A model generated the notes under the pieces. It was not told where the DNA came from. It saw only the letters and a program-made list of their open reading frames with translations, and did no database searches. From Datisca glomerata (Eukaryota > Streptophyta > Magnoliopsida > Cucurbitales > Datiscaceae), in NCBI GenBank assembly GCA_003255025.1, contig QANY01004052.1:1116001-1180000 (forward strand): a stretch of 64,000 nt of DNA. Direction: 5' to 3'. A program made the translations under genes and the position numbers. Below, piece by piece: positions 47,630 to 60,099 of this stretch; position 1 is the stretch's first letter; each line of letters opens with the position of its first letter.

Positions 47630-47870
47630 GACAAGGAATGAAGGGCATAAAAAGTCATTGGGAGGAGAATTTCATAAGCCCTACTCCTAGAAAAACTAAA
47701 GGCATAAAAAAGTCGTTAGGAGGGGTAGTTTATAAGTCTTACTCCCATAAGGAACTAAAGGCATAAAAAGCCCTTGGGAGGGGCAGTTGATAAGTCGTAC
47801 TGCCAGAAAAAACTAGGAGTAAGAAAAGCCCTGAAGCCCTACTCTCAAAAGGAAAAGTAACTGAAGAAGG
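47630..47870 (+). repeat. ~65-bp minisatellite after pol in Tat element 1
   Basis: About 3.5 units of AAAGGCATAAAAAGTC, TTGGGAGGGGCAGTTGATAA and GTCTTACTCCCA. Its position just after integrase matches the different minisatellite of element 2 at 61900-62330. Confidence 0.8.
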
Positions 47871-48319
47871 AAAAACCATGGAAGCAGCACATTCCAACAG
47901 GCCCGCTTGCAATAAACGGGAAGGGAATTCCAGCCTTAACAGATTAAAAATAGAAACGACCAAAATGGGTAAACATACTCTTGCCTAGGCATTCCTTGAA
48001 AAAACTTCCAAGTGTTTAAAAGACTATGTAGTTGATGATTTCACTTAACTGTCTGAAAAGTCAAACTATGGAAACTATTAAAAGGGAAAAGTACATTTTA
48101 TTGTTTATGGAAATTCACTAAGCAGTCAAGAAGGTTAGAGAAAATTGATTGATGAACTTATACTAAGTGTTGAGAATAAAAGGAAGTGACAGAGCATATT
48201 GAAGAAAGGAGACATTTCATTAAAAAGTGAAAAATTACAAAATGATTTCAAAGAAAAAACAAGAAAAAAGTACAAGAAAATGAAAAGTGTGAGAAAAGAA
48301 AAAAAAGGAAAAATGCTAA

Positions 48320-49450
48320 GTCTATGCGTGCTCGGGAGTAACATCAGCAGCCGTCTTAGTGGTGGAAGCGGGAAGCTCAGCCTCAGGATCAGCGGGCTCG
48401 TCAGGAAGTTAGACCGACGCCATACAGGGAGGTTTTTGAGTCTTGGCATCGCGGTAGCTCGTCGTATAAGCCATCTGCTCGTACTCATCGACTATGTCTT
48501 GGTACTCGACCATAAGTCCAGCCTCCCATTCACGAGACTTAGCCAAAGCATCCTCGACCTTAGCTAACTTTGCCTCACCAACAGACATGTTCTCCCCGCT
48601 TATCTCGGTGATCCTCTCTGCCTCACGCAAAGACCACTCAAGCTTTGACTGTTTAGCCATACCCGCATCAAGCTCAGAAGTTAAATGGGCAACAACCCAT
48701 TAAAGATAAGGCTTCATCTTCTTAAGATCATCCCGTTCTTTGGGAACAGTGCCGTAAGCATTGGCAGTCTCCATCACCTTTCTCCTACAACTAGCTATCT
48801 CTTCCTCAACAGTGTGAATATCCTCCTGTAGCCCGTTGTGGTAAGTCACAGCCTATTTAAAAAGTGTTAGTAAAAAAATTGGAAAGAAATTTACCTAGAA
48901 AAAATAAGGGTGTAAAAAGGCAAAAATGAAAGTACATGCATCAGAGAACAACTCAGGCTAATAACCTTGCAATGGATGGACACCTGGCGGAGTACAGGAG
49001 CATCTGCGTCAGACATGATCCCCTTCACGACCACGTGTGAAGAACAAGGGTCCTTTAAGAAGCTGCATCAGCAGGAACTAGTGGAGTCGCGGGGTATCAC
49101 CGCCACCTTCAGACACCCATTTCTTCAGACAGATGGAGTGATTGAGTTCTTAACAGGTGAGGGAGGAGGCGCGGCAATCTTCTCCAGATTTAGGGAAACC
49201 TCATCAACGAGGGCAGGGAGATCAGCAATGGGAGCAGGGAGATCAGGGACGGGGGGAGTAACATCCCCTGAAGTGGTACCTGACGGGCTGACATTCCCCA
49301 TCTTTTGGCGCTTGCTCTCGCTAGATATCCCCAACAAGTTACTCCTAAGACGCTTCAACATCTCGAGCTCGTTATACGCAAAACAAAAAACCGTATCCTA
49401 TTTTTTTACCTCCTTCTACGTAGCTTCCCATTGAGCCTCACGTTCTCTTT
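48320..49450 (-). pseudogene. antisense ORF (coiled-coil protein) of Tat element 1, fragmented
   Basis: On the minus strand, between pol and the 3' LTR. An N-terminal part reads MLKRLRSNLLGISSESKRQK then a Pro/Ala/Asp-rich stretch (49361-49125). The C-terminal part reads MAKQSKLEWSLREAERITEI, a coiled-coil-like run VEDALAKSREWEAGLMVEYQ and a final AKTQKPPCM (48660-48409). The same C-terminal pattern (SERE..AGENLS..EGKLA.AEEKL ... KGAPCM) occurs antisense in element 2 at 62854-63196. So this is a family-specific antisense gene and not chance. Antisense extra ORFs are known from Tat-type elements. Function unknown. Confidence 0.6.
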
Positions 49451-51090
49451 CTTCTTGTGCAAACCCCACTTCTTCCCGCTCTGATTTTGAATATTTATAA
49501 GAAATCGACCAGACTATTTGATGAAAAGCGGGAACATGGATTGCAATGGGATGGCCTGATGGACTTCTGTTACAGAAGATGGGGGAGAGGGGGGGTAACA
49601 GACTCAGCCACCAGAACGGGTGTGACCGCAACTTCAATCTCTCTCCTTGGGTTAAGAAGATCTCTTTAGTCCCGTTCGGGGCAACCAAGGTGGCACGGAG
49701 TCGCGCAGTTACTTTTTTCAGAGTAAAAGACCTCTTATTTTGATTTTTATCTGCATAAAAAACAAGTTAGTATTTAAAAAAAGAAGAAGACAACTACAAC
49801 AATGAAATGACAAAGTTAAACAAAAGCAGAAAAATACAAAAGAAATGGGGGTTCGACTACTTACTAAACTCTCCCCACATCTGGGGAATGACCCAGCGGC
49901 AGTCACCACCCCATTTTCCACCTATGAGAAGAGTACCCTCCTCTCAGCCTTTTATCCCCACTGGGGAGGTCAGTGACTAGTCCTCCCCGCTTCTCACTCA
50001 CGCGGGGAGCTAAGTAATAGGACAGTTCGTGCCTTTTCACTATATACAAGGCGCATATTTTATCTAAACCTATATTTAAATTACGCCTCCGATTGAGGGC
50101 TTCATTCCCTAAAAGAACCTTATAAGTACTAGGGTATCTTAGGAAGGGGCAAGGTTGAAGGTACTAAAAAATTCTTGAAAAAGAGGAGAGAAATGAAGTT
50201 TTAAACATAAGGATATGTACATCGGAGCTAGAGAAATTTGATATGGGGGATTACACGGGAAGGATTTAGAGATTCCTTCCCCAAAACTACAGACTATGTC
50301 TGGCGGGTAGGCGTCCTGATGAAGGGCAAGGAAATGGTTGAATTTTTTCTTATTTCTGACTAGGGGAACAATGACCTTAAATGGATGCTCCTCCATTGAT
50401 ATCAGGGAAAGAAATCTGAAACAGAAAATGGAGAAGAAAAGAAACAACGGAGACGAAGAAGGGAAAAATGGAGAATTACAGAAGGTAGAAATAAGCGTGA
50501 AAAGAAAAAAAATGAGGGAACCCACTATGTGAAAAAGGGAGAATTACAGAAGGTAGATATAAGCTACGAACGCCAAAATCAAGTTCAAAATGTTTAACAA
50601 ATTTGAAAGTGAAAAGACACTAGTATTGAAAAGGGGAGGGGAAAACGACTGGCGCATGAGAAGAGATGTAATGAAATGATTACTACTGGTCTACCTAAAC
50701 GAGAAAGCCAATTGCAACGTGAAAACTGGAAAGAAGAAAGATAATGGACCAAAAAATACGCACTACGCAAGAGTGGTGAATGAAACAACGCATGGGCAAT
50801 GAAGAAAGAATCCTGGACACGCTCGTGTCACGACAAGATAAGACAAGACAAAGACAAAATGAAATTTCTGAGAAGCGTGTCAACAACCCCAAAAAAGAAT
50901 CAATGATGGTATGCCATTTTATTATTTAAAAATAAATGAATTTTCTTGCACAAAAATTAATGTTATGCAGGATAAAAGAAGATCCTAGATTAGTAAAATG
51001 AGCCAAAGATAACCACTTTCCCAAAACTGGACGCGTTTGGTAACATTCATTGCACTTTGACTAGCATTGCGAAGAACAATGGGGGGAAAA

Positions 51091-51944
51091 TGAATAGGAA
51101 AAAATTACCCACTTCCATGTGGATAAGGGGGACCTACTTAAAGGCTCGCGGAAAGCGTTAAAAAAATGGAAAAGAGGTTACAAGGCTGAAGTCGCGAGGC
51201 ACAAAAAAATAGATGGTCAACACTTCAAGAACGGGACCAGTACCTTAAGAACGAGAATCATCACTTCAAGAATAGGAAAGAGTATAAAACTGGAAAAAGT
51301 ATCATAATGGGAGAAAGTGATTAGTTAACAGGGACCGACGGATGGGGGACCCATGCCTTCAAGAATGGGAAAATGCTAATGGGACTAACTCCATCATAAA
51401 AAGGATGTCAAGACTTAGAGAACTGCTCCGAATGGGTAAAACACTTGCTAAACTGTGCAAGAGCGGGAAGAAGGGGATCAGAAGAAGAACGAGAATGGAT
51501 GAAAGTGATCTGGAATGACAGTCAAGTGGGATGATTGATTAGGTAGCTGAATGACTTGGACGAGACAGGAAGGGAGGCCACCAATTGACTACGAATAACT
51601 GGATCGAACCACAAGAAATCACCAAGTGACTATGAATAATTGGTGGTTGAGTGAGACGGGTGGAAATGAAAAGTAAGGAAGGGAAGGAGGACCATCCTTG
51701 GAAGGAACATCTCTCCCCATTTTTTAATTATTACTCTAATTAATTCATGTAAATTAGGAAGCTTATATAAGGCCAGTGTATGAAATTCATACATTCAATA
51801 CAACTCAAACATATATAACACATAACATTTACCCCTTACAATATATTGTTCCTAAACTCTCTCTTTCTCATTAATACCTACATAAGTCTACCATCATCAA
51901 TACTTTTCCCTTTAATCCTTGATTAGCGTAAAAAATCCTCTACA
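51091..51944 (+). repeat. 3' LTR of Tat element 1
   Basis: 854 bp, similar to the 5' LTR throughout, with the same ending ...TTAATCCTTGATTAGC... TCTACA. The divergence between LTRs suggests an old insertion. Confidence 0.9.
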
Positions 51945-52123
51945 TTAATTTAGGTATATATATTCACGTGATTATTGATATTAGAAAATAGAAATTTCAT
52001 ATATAGTTTGCTGAAATGTTAGAAAATATAGGTGTTCCAGCTTATATTTATATGAACTCAACAAACGGATTTGCGTATTGTTTCCTTCAAAGTTATCTTA
52101 TATAAGTTAAGTGTTAATAAACA

Positions 52124-52559
52124 TGTATAAAATCTTCGTCAGGCCACGTGGATGAAGGAAAGACAATCACATGAGAATGAGTAGATATTTGCCATTGCAG
52201 AACAGAAAGGAAGGAATCAAGATCGTAGACACGATCCAACGGGCATATTTAATCTGATAATTAAGGATAACATACATGATTTTAGGGGATATTCGGCTAT
52301 CACGTGAATGAAGCTATATTCCCCAAATACAAGAATATTCCTCAATATCTAGCAGTAATTCCATAAAGATGAGGATATTTCTCATATATTTAGTGATAAT
52401 TCCATTATTAAAAATATCTTATCAGATTCTGTAAAATCCTATAAATACAGGCTAATTGTAAACATTATTTATTCAATACAAACCAAGTAATTTTCATCTC
52501 TTGCATCATTCTTATATTTTCTCTTTGATTTTTAAGTGTGTGAGGAAAAATCATTTACA
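52124..52559 (+). repeat. 5' LTR of Tat element 2 (start approximate)
   Basis: Ends ...GAGGAAAAATCATTTACA before the leader TTTTGGTG. A TATA box TATAAATA is at 52440-52447. The start is placed at TGTATAAAATCTTCG because AGGCCACGTGGATGAAGG nearby resembles the early part of the other Tat LTRs. Confidence 0.55.
52440..52447 (+). promoter_or_regulatory. TATA box of Tat element 2 LTR
   Basis: TATAAATA about 115 bp before the LTR end, a usual place for the LTR promoter. Confidence 0.55.
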
Positions 52560-53364
52560 TTTTGGTGTTTTAATTGAGACTGAAGAGAAAACCTCAAGAA
52601 AAACCCTTCCAAAACTGAACAATGCCTAGATCTAGATCAAACATTGCTCTTAACGAGGAAAAAGAAATTAGGAACATGGAGGCTCATGCCAATCAACCAC
52701 TCCGCCAATTGAGATGCTCTAGACGATCCTAAATGGGATGCATGAGATGGAGTAGAGGAATGCTAAAATGCTACGTAATGCATGGCAAATGGTGCAAGAC
52801 CAAATCAACACGCTGCAATAGGAATTTGCATGGACACGTGCGGAGGTTAGCCAACAAACCAACTGTGAAGAATGAGAAAATTATTAAGAAGGAGGTGGAC
52901 GAGAAGCCATGTGGGAGGACAATGAGAACAGTAGAAATATACAGAATGAAGACGTAGAAATCCAGTCCCAACTCCATATGAAAGAAACAACGGGAGAAGC
53001 CCATCCACCGAAAGTCATGACCGAAGAGGCTATGGAGGAGATGATGGAAAGAAAAATGATGGAGCTGAGGAACCTGGGGAGTATACGAAAGGAGGATTCT
53101 CTAGTCACTCACCAGAACCTATTGAGTCTGAAAATCCTAGCGGCACCAATACCAAAGAAGTTTGTGGAGTTTAAGAAAGTGTTATGAAGGAAAGTCTGAT
53201 CCGGTGGACTAGGTGGATTATCTCACAGGTTTTAAACAAGTTATGGCGTTGTATTAGCACGAAGACGCGCTAATGTGCTACATGTTCCCTTCCACCCTAG
53301 ACATAAATACTTTAAAATTGTATCATTCCCTTCCCGATCATTCAGTTACTAACTTTACTGTCAT

Positions 53365-56300
53365 CACTACAACAAATATGGGTTCTACAGGTTTTAAATA
53401 CATGGTTCATAGTCTTCTCCTGTAAAATACATAAAACAACAAGATTTTAATTGAACCTCATAAAATAAATCTTGTTAAATGTCAAAAAAGTGGTACTGAA
53501 AATTAAAAGCAGGACTTAAAATTTTGCCTTCTCTCTAAAAATTCAAAAATCAAACAAAGCCCTATTTTCTATCACAAAGCAAAATCATCTCAAAGGTGAG
53601 AGCCTTTCTTAAGGGTGAGAGTTCAAGTTCCCATATGATGGGTGTTCATTTTCATTTTCTTCACAGATCTACTTCCACCGCTTTCTTCTTTATCGCTTCT
53701 TAGTCTTATCTGGGTACTCTCGATGTGAGAAAGGCTTCATTTTGGTTTTCTTCGGGATTCTTCTTCTAATATGGTGAGTCTCAATTTCACTGTTTCCTAT
53801 ATGGTTTTATTCTTGGTCTCATTTGGGTACTCTTGATGTGAGAAAGTCTTTATTTTAGTTTTCTTCAGGCTTCGTCTTCCTTTCTGGTGAGTCTCAATTT
53901 CACCATTTCCTTTTTTCCATCTAAGCTCATGGGGGATGGATCCAAATATTTTAGATTTGTTGATATAGGGCTTGCTTCATGTCTTCAGACGTGATCTGGT
54001 GTGTCTCGTCATTGGGTGGTGGTTACAACAGTTCAACGTGCTCTCAGTCTCAGGTTTTAATCTCGCCATTAACTCTCTATCTCATATTTGTTCTTGGAAG
54101 TTTGATTATTTTGGGAAACCTGTAATTTGAATTCATCTGTAATAAGAAAAAAGGGTTTTGATTGTATTCATCATTTTTTTAAAATTTTTGTTGAGTTGTG
54201 GTAGTTATATTTGTCAAGATGCTAATTACATTACTATCTTAAAATTTCTCAAACTGCTGAGTTATTGTTTTCACGAGGTTGATGGGATCTAAGGTGTTGT
54301 TGCAAATCCAATGTGCTCGTATAGAATCCTCTTCACAATGCTCTGGATAGTTGGTTTGCTTCAATTTTCATGTGAAGAGGAATATAGTGGATGGGTTCTC
54401 GATGTTTCAGCGAGTTATAGCAAGGCCAATTGTAGTAGGCTTTGCCAAGTTGAATCTTGCTCAAGAGAAGATGCTTCATGTTTGTTGTGACAATGGTAAG
54501 AACGCACTTTGTATTTGAAGGAATAGTTTTATGTTTGAGTGCTTTTGCTGTGCTGATTAAACATGGACTGCCACAGAGGCAGTGAACTCATTTCTGAGTG
54601 TTATATATGTTTTTAATCACAAGAAATACATTCAAAATCTATGGCTGAGTTAAGTTTTCTTAAGTAATGTTTCCAATAATAATAAATGAAATATAATGGA
54701 ATATGTTTAAGTTATATTTCTAGTTGTCTAAACACTGCTTAAACTTTCCTCACATATTTATCTGTACAACTTATCTTTGCACGGAAAGATATGGCATATG
54801 TGTTTGTCTTGTGATTTTGACTTCATTATTTGATTAAAGATGTACACCACCTAATTCAACCGTCAAGTTACATGGTAGGACAAGATGACTTAATTTCAAA
54901 AATGTCTCTCTTAAGCCTGAGAAGTTAGAGAAAAGATGTTTCTTTACATTATGGTGTGGCCTCATTTAGTTTTCAAGATGGGTGGAACAGGGTTTACCGT
55001 CCCTCACGAAGTTTATTCAGAAACGTACATGTGCGACAGGGTTTACCGTCGCACCTCAGTTTCGAGTCCAAAAAATACGAACTGTGTAGCTTTAGAATTG
55101 CTGTGACGGACGGATCGTGGCACGCGCATGTCAACTTCTGTAGGGCATAACTTTTGACATGGGTGGAACTACGTGGCCTGTAAAATATCAAATCGAAGCT
55201 TATTCAGAAACCTATAGGTACGACAGGGTGTACCTATTGCAGCTCCATTTTGAGTCCAAAAAACATGGACTGTGCAGCTTTAGAGTTGAATAACAGACGG
55301 ATCGTGGCACGTGCACGTCAACTTCCGTAGGACGTAACTTTTGACATGAGTGGAATCACGTGGCCTGTATTATATCAAATCGAAGCTTATTCAGAGACCT
55401 AGAGGTACAACTATATTTCCATCTTGAAAACTATGAAAGAAAGGAAAAAATGTATTAGGAATTGTTTTTTCTTTATTTGGGTCCATTTGCATATGAAGAG
55501 GAAAATGGTGATGAGATGAAATTTTAGTTACCTTATCATATTTTCCTTCATTTTTTCTGAAGAAAAACTTTATCATAAATGATTTTTGCATGTTTTTTCT
55601 TTTTTTCATTGACACCACACTTTTCTGTCTTTGTTTTTTATTTTGTTTATTTTTTTGTTTGAAGTAGGCATTACAGTCTCTGGATAGTTGGTTTACTTCG
55701 ATTTTCATGTGAAGAGGAATATGCTTGAGTTTTGGTTCTGTATTTTTCTTACTCGTAGGGGGAAGAAGAGATGCTAGGGCGCAAATTTTATGAAATAATA
55801 TTGGCTCACGGTATTGCGAAAAAGGTACATTTTAGTAACTTTTTCAATGTCAATTGTTTGCTTATTCTTCCTTATAGTTAGAGGATGTATACGCTTTGTT
55901 TGTTGGTTTCAAAAATCTGACTTGGCTATCAATAAAGGTGATTATAAGGTATACTATAAATATTTTTCTTGATTTTTACTTGGGGACAAATTAGAATACA
56001 TTTAATTTTTTGTTTTCCCTGCATGGTGGCTAATTAGAGTGAATTTTAGTTTGTGAGATTTATGGTTCAAGTTGTTATGGGACTTGGTCATATAATATGT
56101 TCTTCATGGCATATGATATGGTTGTTCTGTTATGGATACGTTCACTGTCCAATGTGCATGTTTTTATCATATAAGTAGGACAACATGTCGATTTTTCTTC
56201 TTGAAGAATTCTGGAGAAAGTCATCTTTAACTCCCAGCAAACTAGATTAAAATTCCTCTCTGTATGCTGGATTTTTCTCTTTACTCTATCTTAGATCTTT

Positions 56301-57438
56301 TATTTTTGGTTGATTTTGTTTTATGCTATGATTTTTCTCTCCGTGTGCTGGATTTGGTATTTGAGTTTACTTTCTGTAGGTGATTATTGATGAAAATATA
56401 TAATGTGATTGTGGTATCACTATCACACCTATTGCTGTATAAACTAAACTAAGTTTTGCTCGTAGGTTCACAAGCTACAACAAATTTCAAACATGTTGAC
56501 AAAGCTAAAGTTTTGCCTACTGAAAGCAAAGCAAATATCTTTGATCCTCGTTATCTATCTTGTCACCTTGTTGTTGATATTCATTGTCATTGAAATATCT
56601 TGTTGCTTTTAGAGCCCTTGGTCGTTAAGATAATTACTTCTCTTTGCTTGAAACTTAAAGGTTCTGTCATAATTCATTTATGGGCTTTTCTTCATATGTT
56701 AATTCAAACAAGAATGATGCAAACATTTTTCTCCTGGTCATATAAACTTTTTTCCTTCACTAAATTTAATATGAGGTGGAAGTATGGTCAAGTATTATCC
56801 CATCCTGGCATAACTTCCATCTCATATAAAACATAAAATCTAAGTCATTTTCTTATAAATGCAGGAGAAATAAACTATTTGCAAGGACTTCTTGAACTTG
56901 AAGAAAATATGTATTTTTTAGGTTAACTTGTATGGGTTGTGAAACTCTTTTTATATTTTTTATTTTTTATAACAAGTGTTGCTTGTACATTTTAAGTTAG
57001 TTAGTTTTCAAGTTAGATTTATTTGTAACCTGATCAAATAAATAATGTAAAACTTTGTTGAATTGATATATGTTAATGTTGTCAATTATTATATTGGTGC
57101 TCTTTATGCTACTTAAAATTATCATTCTGAAATTGTTTAATATGAATAAATGATTATAATAATGAAGCTTACAATATGTCATTTTATAGGATACAAATAT
57201 TGAAAATACTTGTTGAATATATTCAACAGGGGCCCAAAAACCCTGTTAAAAAATGTTCTACGGGAGTTGAAAAATCCTGTAAAAATCTAGAGACCACAAT
57301 GTCTTCATAGGAGGCATTGCGCCTTGCGAACAACACATACTTTTAATATGAGGGGCTGTCACAGGTGCTGCGAGAATCCTTTGGATTACTTTTCACAGGT
57401 TTTTTCGTCTCTTGTAGAATGTCATATTTCTTGTAGTG
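53365..57438. mobile_element. CACTA (En/Spm-type) transposon, 4,074 bp, TSD CAT
   Basis: The left end is CACTACAACAAATATGGGTT and the inverse of the right end is CACTACAAGAAATATGACAT, the standard CACTA terminus. The 3-bp duplication CAT is at 53362-53364 and 57439-57441. TTCTACA and CCTGT(A/G)AAA motifs recur near both ends as subterminal repeats. No TNPA/TNPD-like coding sequence was recognised, so it seems non-autonomous. The interior includes two or more tandem units of about 187 bp (54990-55405). A roughly 45-bp segment, CTCTGGATAGTTGGTTTGCT then TCAATTTTCATGTGAAGAGG, is present at about 54341 and about 55679. Exon-like pyrimidine tracts at 53640-53920 suggest captured host DNA, unproven. 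Confidence 0.9.
54990..55405. repeat. ~187-bp tandem repeat inside the CACTA element
   Basis: The string TTATTCAGA(A/G)AC(C/G) recurs near 55012, 55198 and 55385. Each is followed by a GTACGACAGGGT-type segment, TTTGAGTCCAAAAAA, GGACTGTGCAGCTTTAGA, CGGATCGTGGCACG and TAACTTTTGACAT. The segment is GC-richer than the rest of the element. Confidence 0.85.
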
Positions 57439-58379
57439 CATGTCTACTATCTTTTTGGAGTAGTACTCTACATAGCGTACGGTGCTGAAGGACACAAATT
57501 ATCTCCTAACTATTTCTGCCAAATAAAGAAGAATCTCTGCTTGAATATATCCACAAATTCAAAGAGGAGATGATGAAGGCGGAGAGCTATGACGACCGAG
57601 TTGCCAAACTGGCTTTCAGATGGGGCCTTGACCCAAACTCGCCCATCTCCGAGGACCTGTCAAAGGTCAAACCATTGATCATGGGTGAAACGTTCCAACG
57701 AGTACAAACCTGCATCAAGCTAGAAGAAGAGAATAAAAGTTTACTGAAATTGGCAAAGCGGAGGAATGATGAGTCCTAAAAGGAAGAACAAAAATCTAGG
57801 AACGACCATAAAAGAACGCAAAGAAGAGACAAATATATTGAACGAGAAGATAGTAAGCAGGACAAAACCGAAACCCATCGGAGATACATAGTTGATGTTC
57901 ATCCCAAAGACAGTTTCCACACCTCTCACAGTGTCAATAAATCAAGTTTTTGATATGATAAAAGACAAGCCTTGGTTGAAAAGGCCAGCCCCACTTACAA
58001 AGGAGCCACACTACAAAGATAAAGACAAATACTATTCTTCCCATTGGAGCAGTAGCTGAAGGATTACACTAAGAAAATGGTCAAGGAAAGTTACCTCAAT
58101 CAGTATGTGAAAAAGGAAGAACCGAGGTGGGAAAGCGAAAAGGAAGTTCGTGAGGGGGAAAAATGTGACAACGGGAAATGATCACTCTAGATTGTTGATA
58201 CAATTATTACACTGACTGAATAGGAGGGAACTACTAGGAAAGGAAGGATGGTATACTGTAAGAAGCAACTACTAGAGGAGAATCGGGAGTGAATGAGCTC
58301 TTCAAATGACTATGGGAATCTCCCATTGATATTCGATGACTTGGATCTAAAGCATGATGAGTGTCACAATGACGCCATT

Positions 58380-58745
58380 GTTATTTCGATACAAGTATGA
58401 ATCTGTTTACTGAGGAGAGTATTGATTGATGACATGAGTGCCATCAATATTCTACACCTCTCCACACTTGAGAAAATGTCCATAAGGGATCAACAACTGC
58501 AAGGACCTTCACAACCATTGATAGGTTTCAACGGGCCGTCAGTTACTCTGAGAAAATAATTGTTCTTCTCATTAACGTTGAGCCGTTCAACTACCTCACG
58601 AAGTTTGTAGTGTTAAATACCTCATCCCCTTATAATGCCATCCTAGGAGAACTTGGCTGCATAAGATACAAGTTGGGCCATCAACGTTCTATCAATGCTG
58701 AATTATCCATCTTTGGAGGGGATCAAGACCATAAGGGGAGATCAA
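58380..58745 (+). pseudogene. aspartic protease of Tat element 2, broken
   Basis: Fragments equivalent to the protease of element 1: a DDMSAINIL-type active site (D-M in place of D-G), QPLIGFNGPSVTL-like and NTSSPYNAILGELGC. The glycine of the D-S/T-G motif appears replaced. Stops and shifts present. Confidence 0.75.
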
Positions 58746-58939
58746 GCTACTACTTGTAAATACGCTGTAACCACACTAGAGTCGGCGAGAAAAAAGAACA
58801 CAGAAAAAAGGTGGAGGAGCCGACATAAGTACGGAACAATATCATTCACAAGATGACAGACAAATGGGCCTGAGGTACAAGGCATGAGAGGAAACTGAAC
58901 CTGTCTGTTTTGATGAAGAGACGTAAAAGACAACCAACG

Positions 58940-59960
58940 TTGGGGCTCACTTTGAGCATATGGAAAAAGAAAGATCGGTAGAATTCCTATGGAGGAACAA
59001 AAATGTCTTTGCGACTACGACACAAGAAATGACAAGTATACTTGAAGACATAATATGCCATAAACTGAATACAAATCCTACTGTCAAACCAGTAAAGTAA
59101 AGAAAGTGGAGTTTCACCCTCGAACGAAACATGACAATCAGAGAGGAAGTGGAAAACGTTTTGAAAATGGACTTCATCTGTGAGCTGGACTACTTTGAGT
59201 GGCTCGCTAACGTGGTTATCGGAAAGAAAAAGAACAGAAAATGGAGGATTTGTTTAGACTTTACCGACCTGAATAAAGTTTGCCCGAAAGATGAATACTC
59301 GTTGCCAAGTATAGACTAGATGATGGATGCCACATCAGGACACGAACTCCTCAGTTTCATGGATACTTTCTTTGGATACAACCAGGTGAAAATGTTCCAA
59401 CCTAATCAATAAAAACTTCATTTATAACTGAATAGGAAACTTTCTGTAATAAAATAATGACGTTTGGGTTGAAAAATGCAGGTGCAACTTATCAGAGGCT
59501 CGTGAACAAAAATTTTCAGGAGAAGATTGGAAAGACAATTGAGGTTTATGTGGACGACATGCTAGTAAAGAGTTGTAAATGGGAAGACCACATCAAGGAC
59601 CTCGATGAAGCCTTCTTAATCTTGAGAGGAAGTTCTATAAAACTAAATCTGGAGAAGTGAACTTTTGGTTTAGCAGCGGGAAAATTCTTAGGACACTTAG
59701 TCACACTACAGGGAATCGACGTCAACCCAGATTAGGTGAAAACCATCATGGATATGAAATCTCCTCGAAACCAGAAAGAAATACAAGGCTTGAGAGGAAG
59801 ATTGACAGCGTTGAACAAATTCCTTTTGAGGTCAATGGACAAATACAAGCCATTCTTCACAAAATTAAGGAAAAATTCTGTCGATGGCTGGGATGAAGAA
59901 TACAAAGAAGCCCTCAACAAAATCAAAGAGTATTTGACAACTCCCCCATTGTAATAAAAA
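58940..59960 (+). pseudogene. reverse transcriptase of Tat element 2, broken
   Basis: Open pieces: MTIREEVENVLKMDFICELD then WLANVVIGKKKNRKWRICLD, FTDLNKVCPKDEYSLPSID (59131-59319); FMDTFFGYNQVKMFQPN; TFGLKNAGATYQRLVNKNFQ with the catalytic box EVYVDDMLVKSCKWEDHIKD (59457-59660); SPRNQKEIQGLRGRLTALNK and KPFFTKLRKNSVDGWDEEYK (59736-59954). Better preserved than in element 1, but stops lie between pieces. Confidence 0.9.
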
Positions 59961-60099
59961 CCAATACCTGGTGAACAATTACTTATGTACGTAGCTATGT
60001 AATAGACACTTGCTAGCACCGTTCTAATCACGCAAGAAGAAGAGAAACAAAGGTACTAACTAGCTCACCAATCAGTTAAGAAAGAGCCTGGTAGCAGCT

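Larger units (their letters stand above)
41476..51944 (+). mobile_element. Tat-lineage Ty3/gypsy retrotransposon 1 (decayed), TSD TTAAT
   Basis: 10,469-bp element. The 5' LTR is 41476-42257 (TGAACATG...TTCACA), and the 3' LTR is 51091-51944 (TGAATAGG...CTACA). The perfect 5-bp duplication TTAAT is at 41471-41475 and 51945-51949. The polypurine tract ATGGGGGGAAAA lies at 51079-51090. The order inside is gag, protease, reverse transcriptase, RNase H, an additional archaeal-type RNase H and integrase, then a minisatellite and an antisense ORF. The double RNase H and antisense ORF are marks of the Tat lineage. Many stops and frameshifts show it cannot encode a full polyprotein. Confidence 0.92.
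52622..57780 (+). pseudogene. gag of Tat element 2, split by a CACTA transposon
   Basis: 5' part 52622-53364: MPRSRSNIALNEEKEIRNME, then fragments including KVMTEEAMEEMMERKMMELR and a DINTLKLYHSLPDH-like segment. 3' part 57442-57780: EGDDEG-type residues, then open MMKAESYDDRVAKLAFRWGL, SEDLSKVKPLIMGETFQRVQ and TCIKLEEENKS. Removing the 4,074-bp CACTA element and one CAT brings the two parts together in the gag order seen in element 1. Other stops show it was already decaying or decayed later. Confidence 0.8.

Noticed and set aside
48199..48567. Plus-strand frame of 122 codons
   Set aside because: Shadow of the antisense ORF of Tat element 1, without domain similarity.
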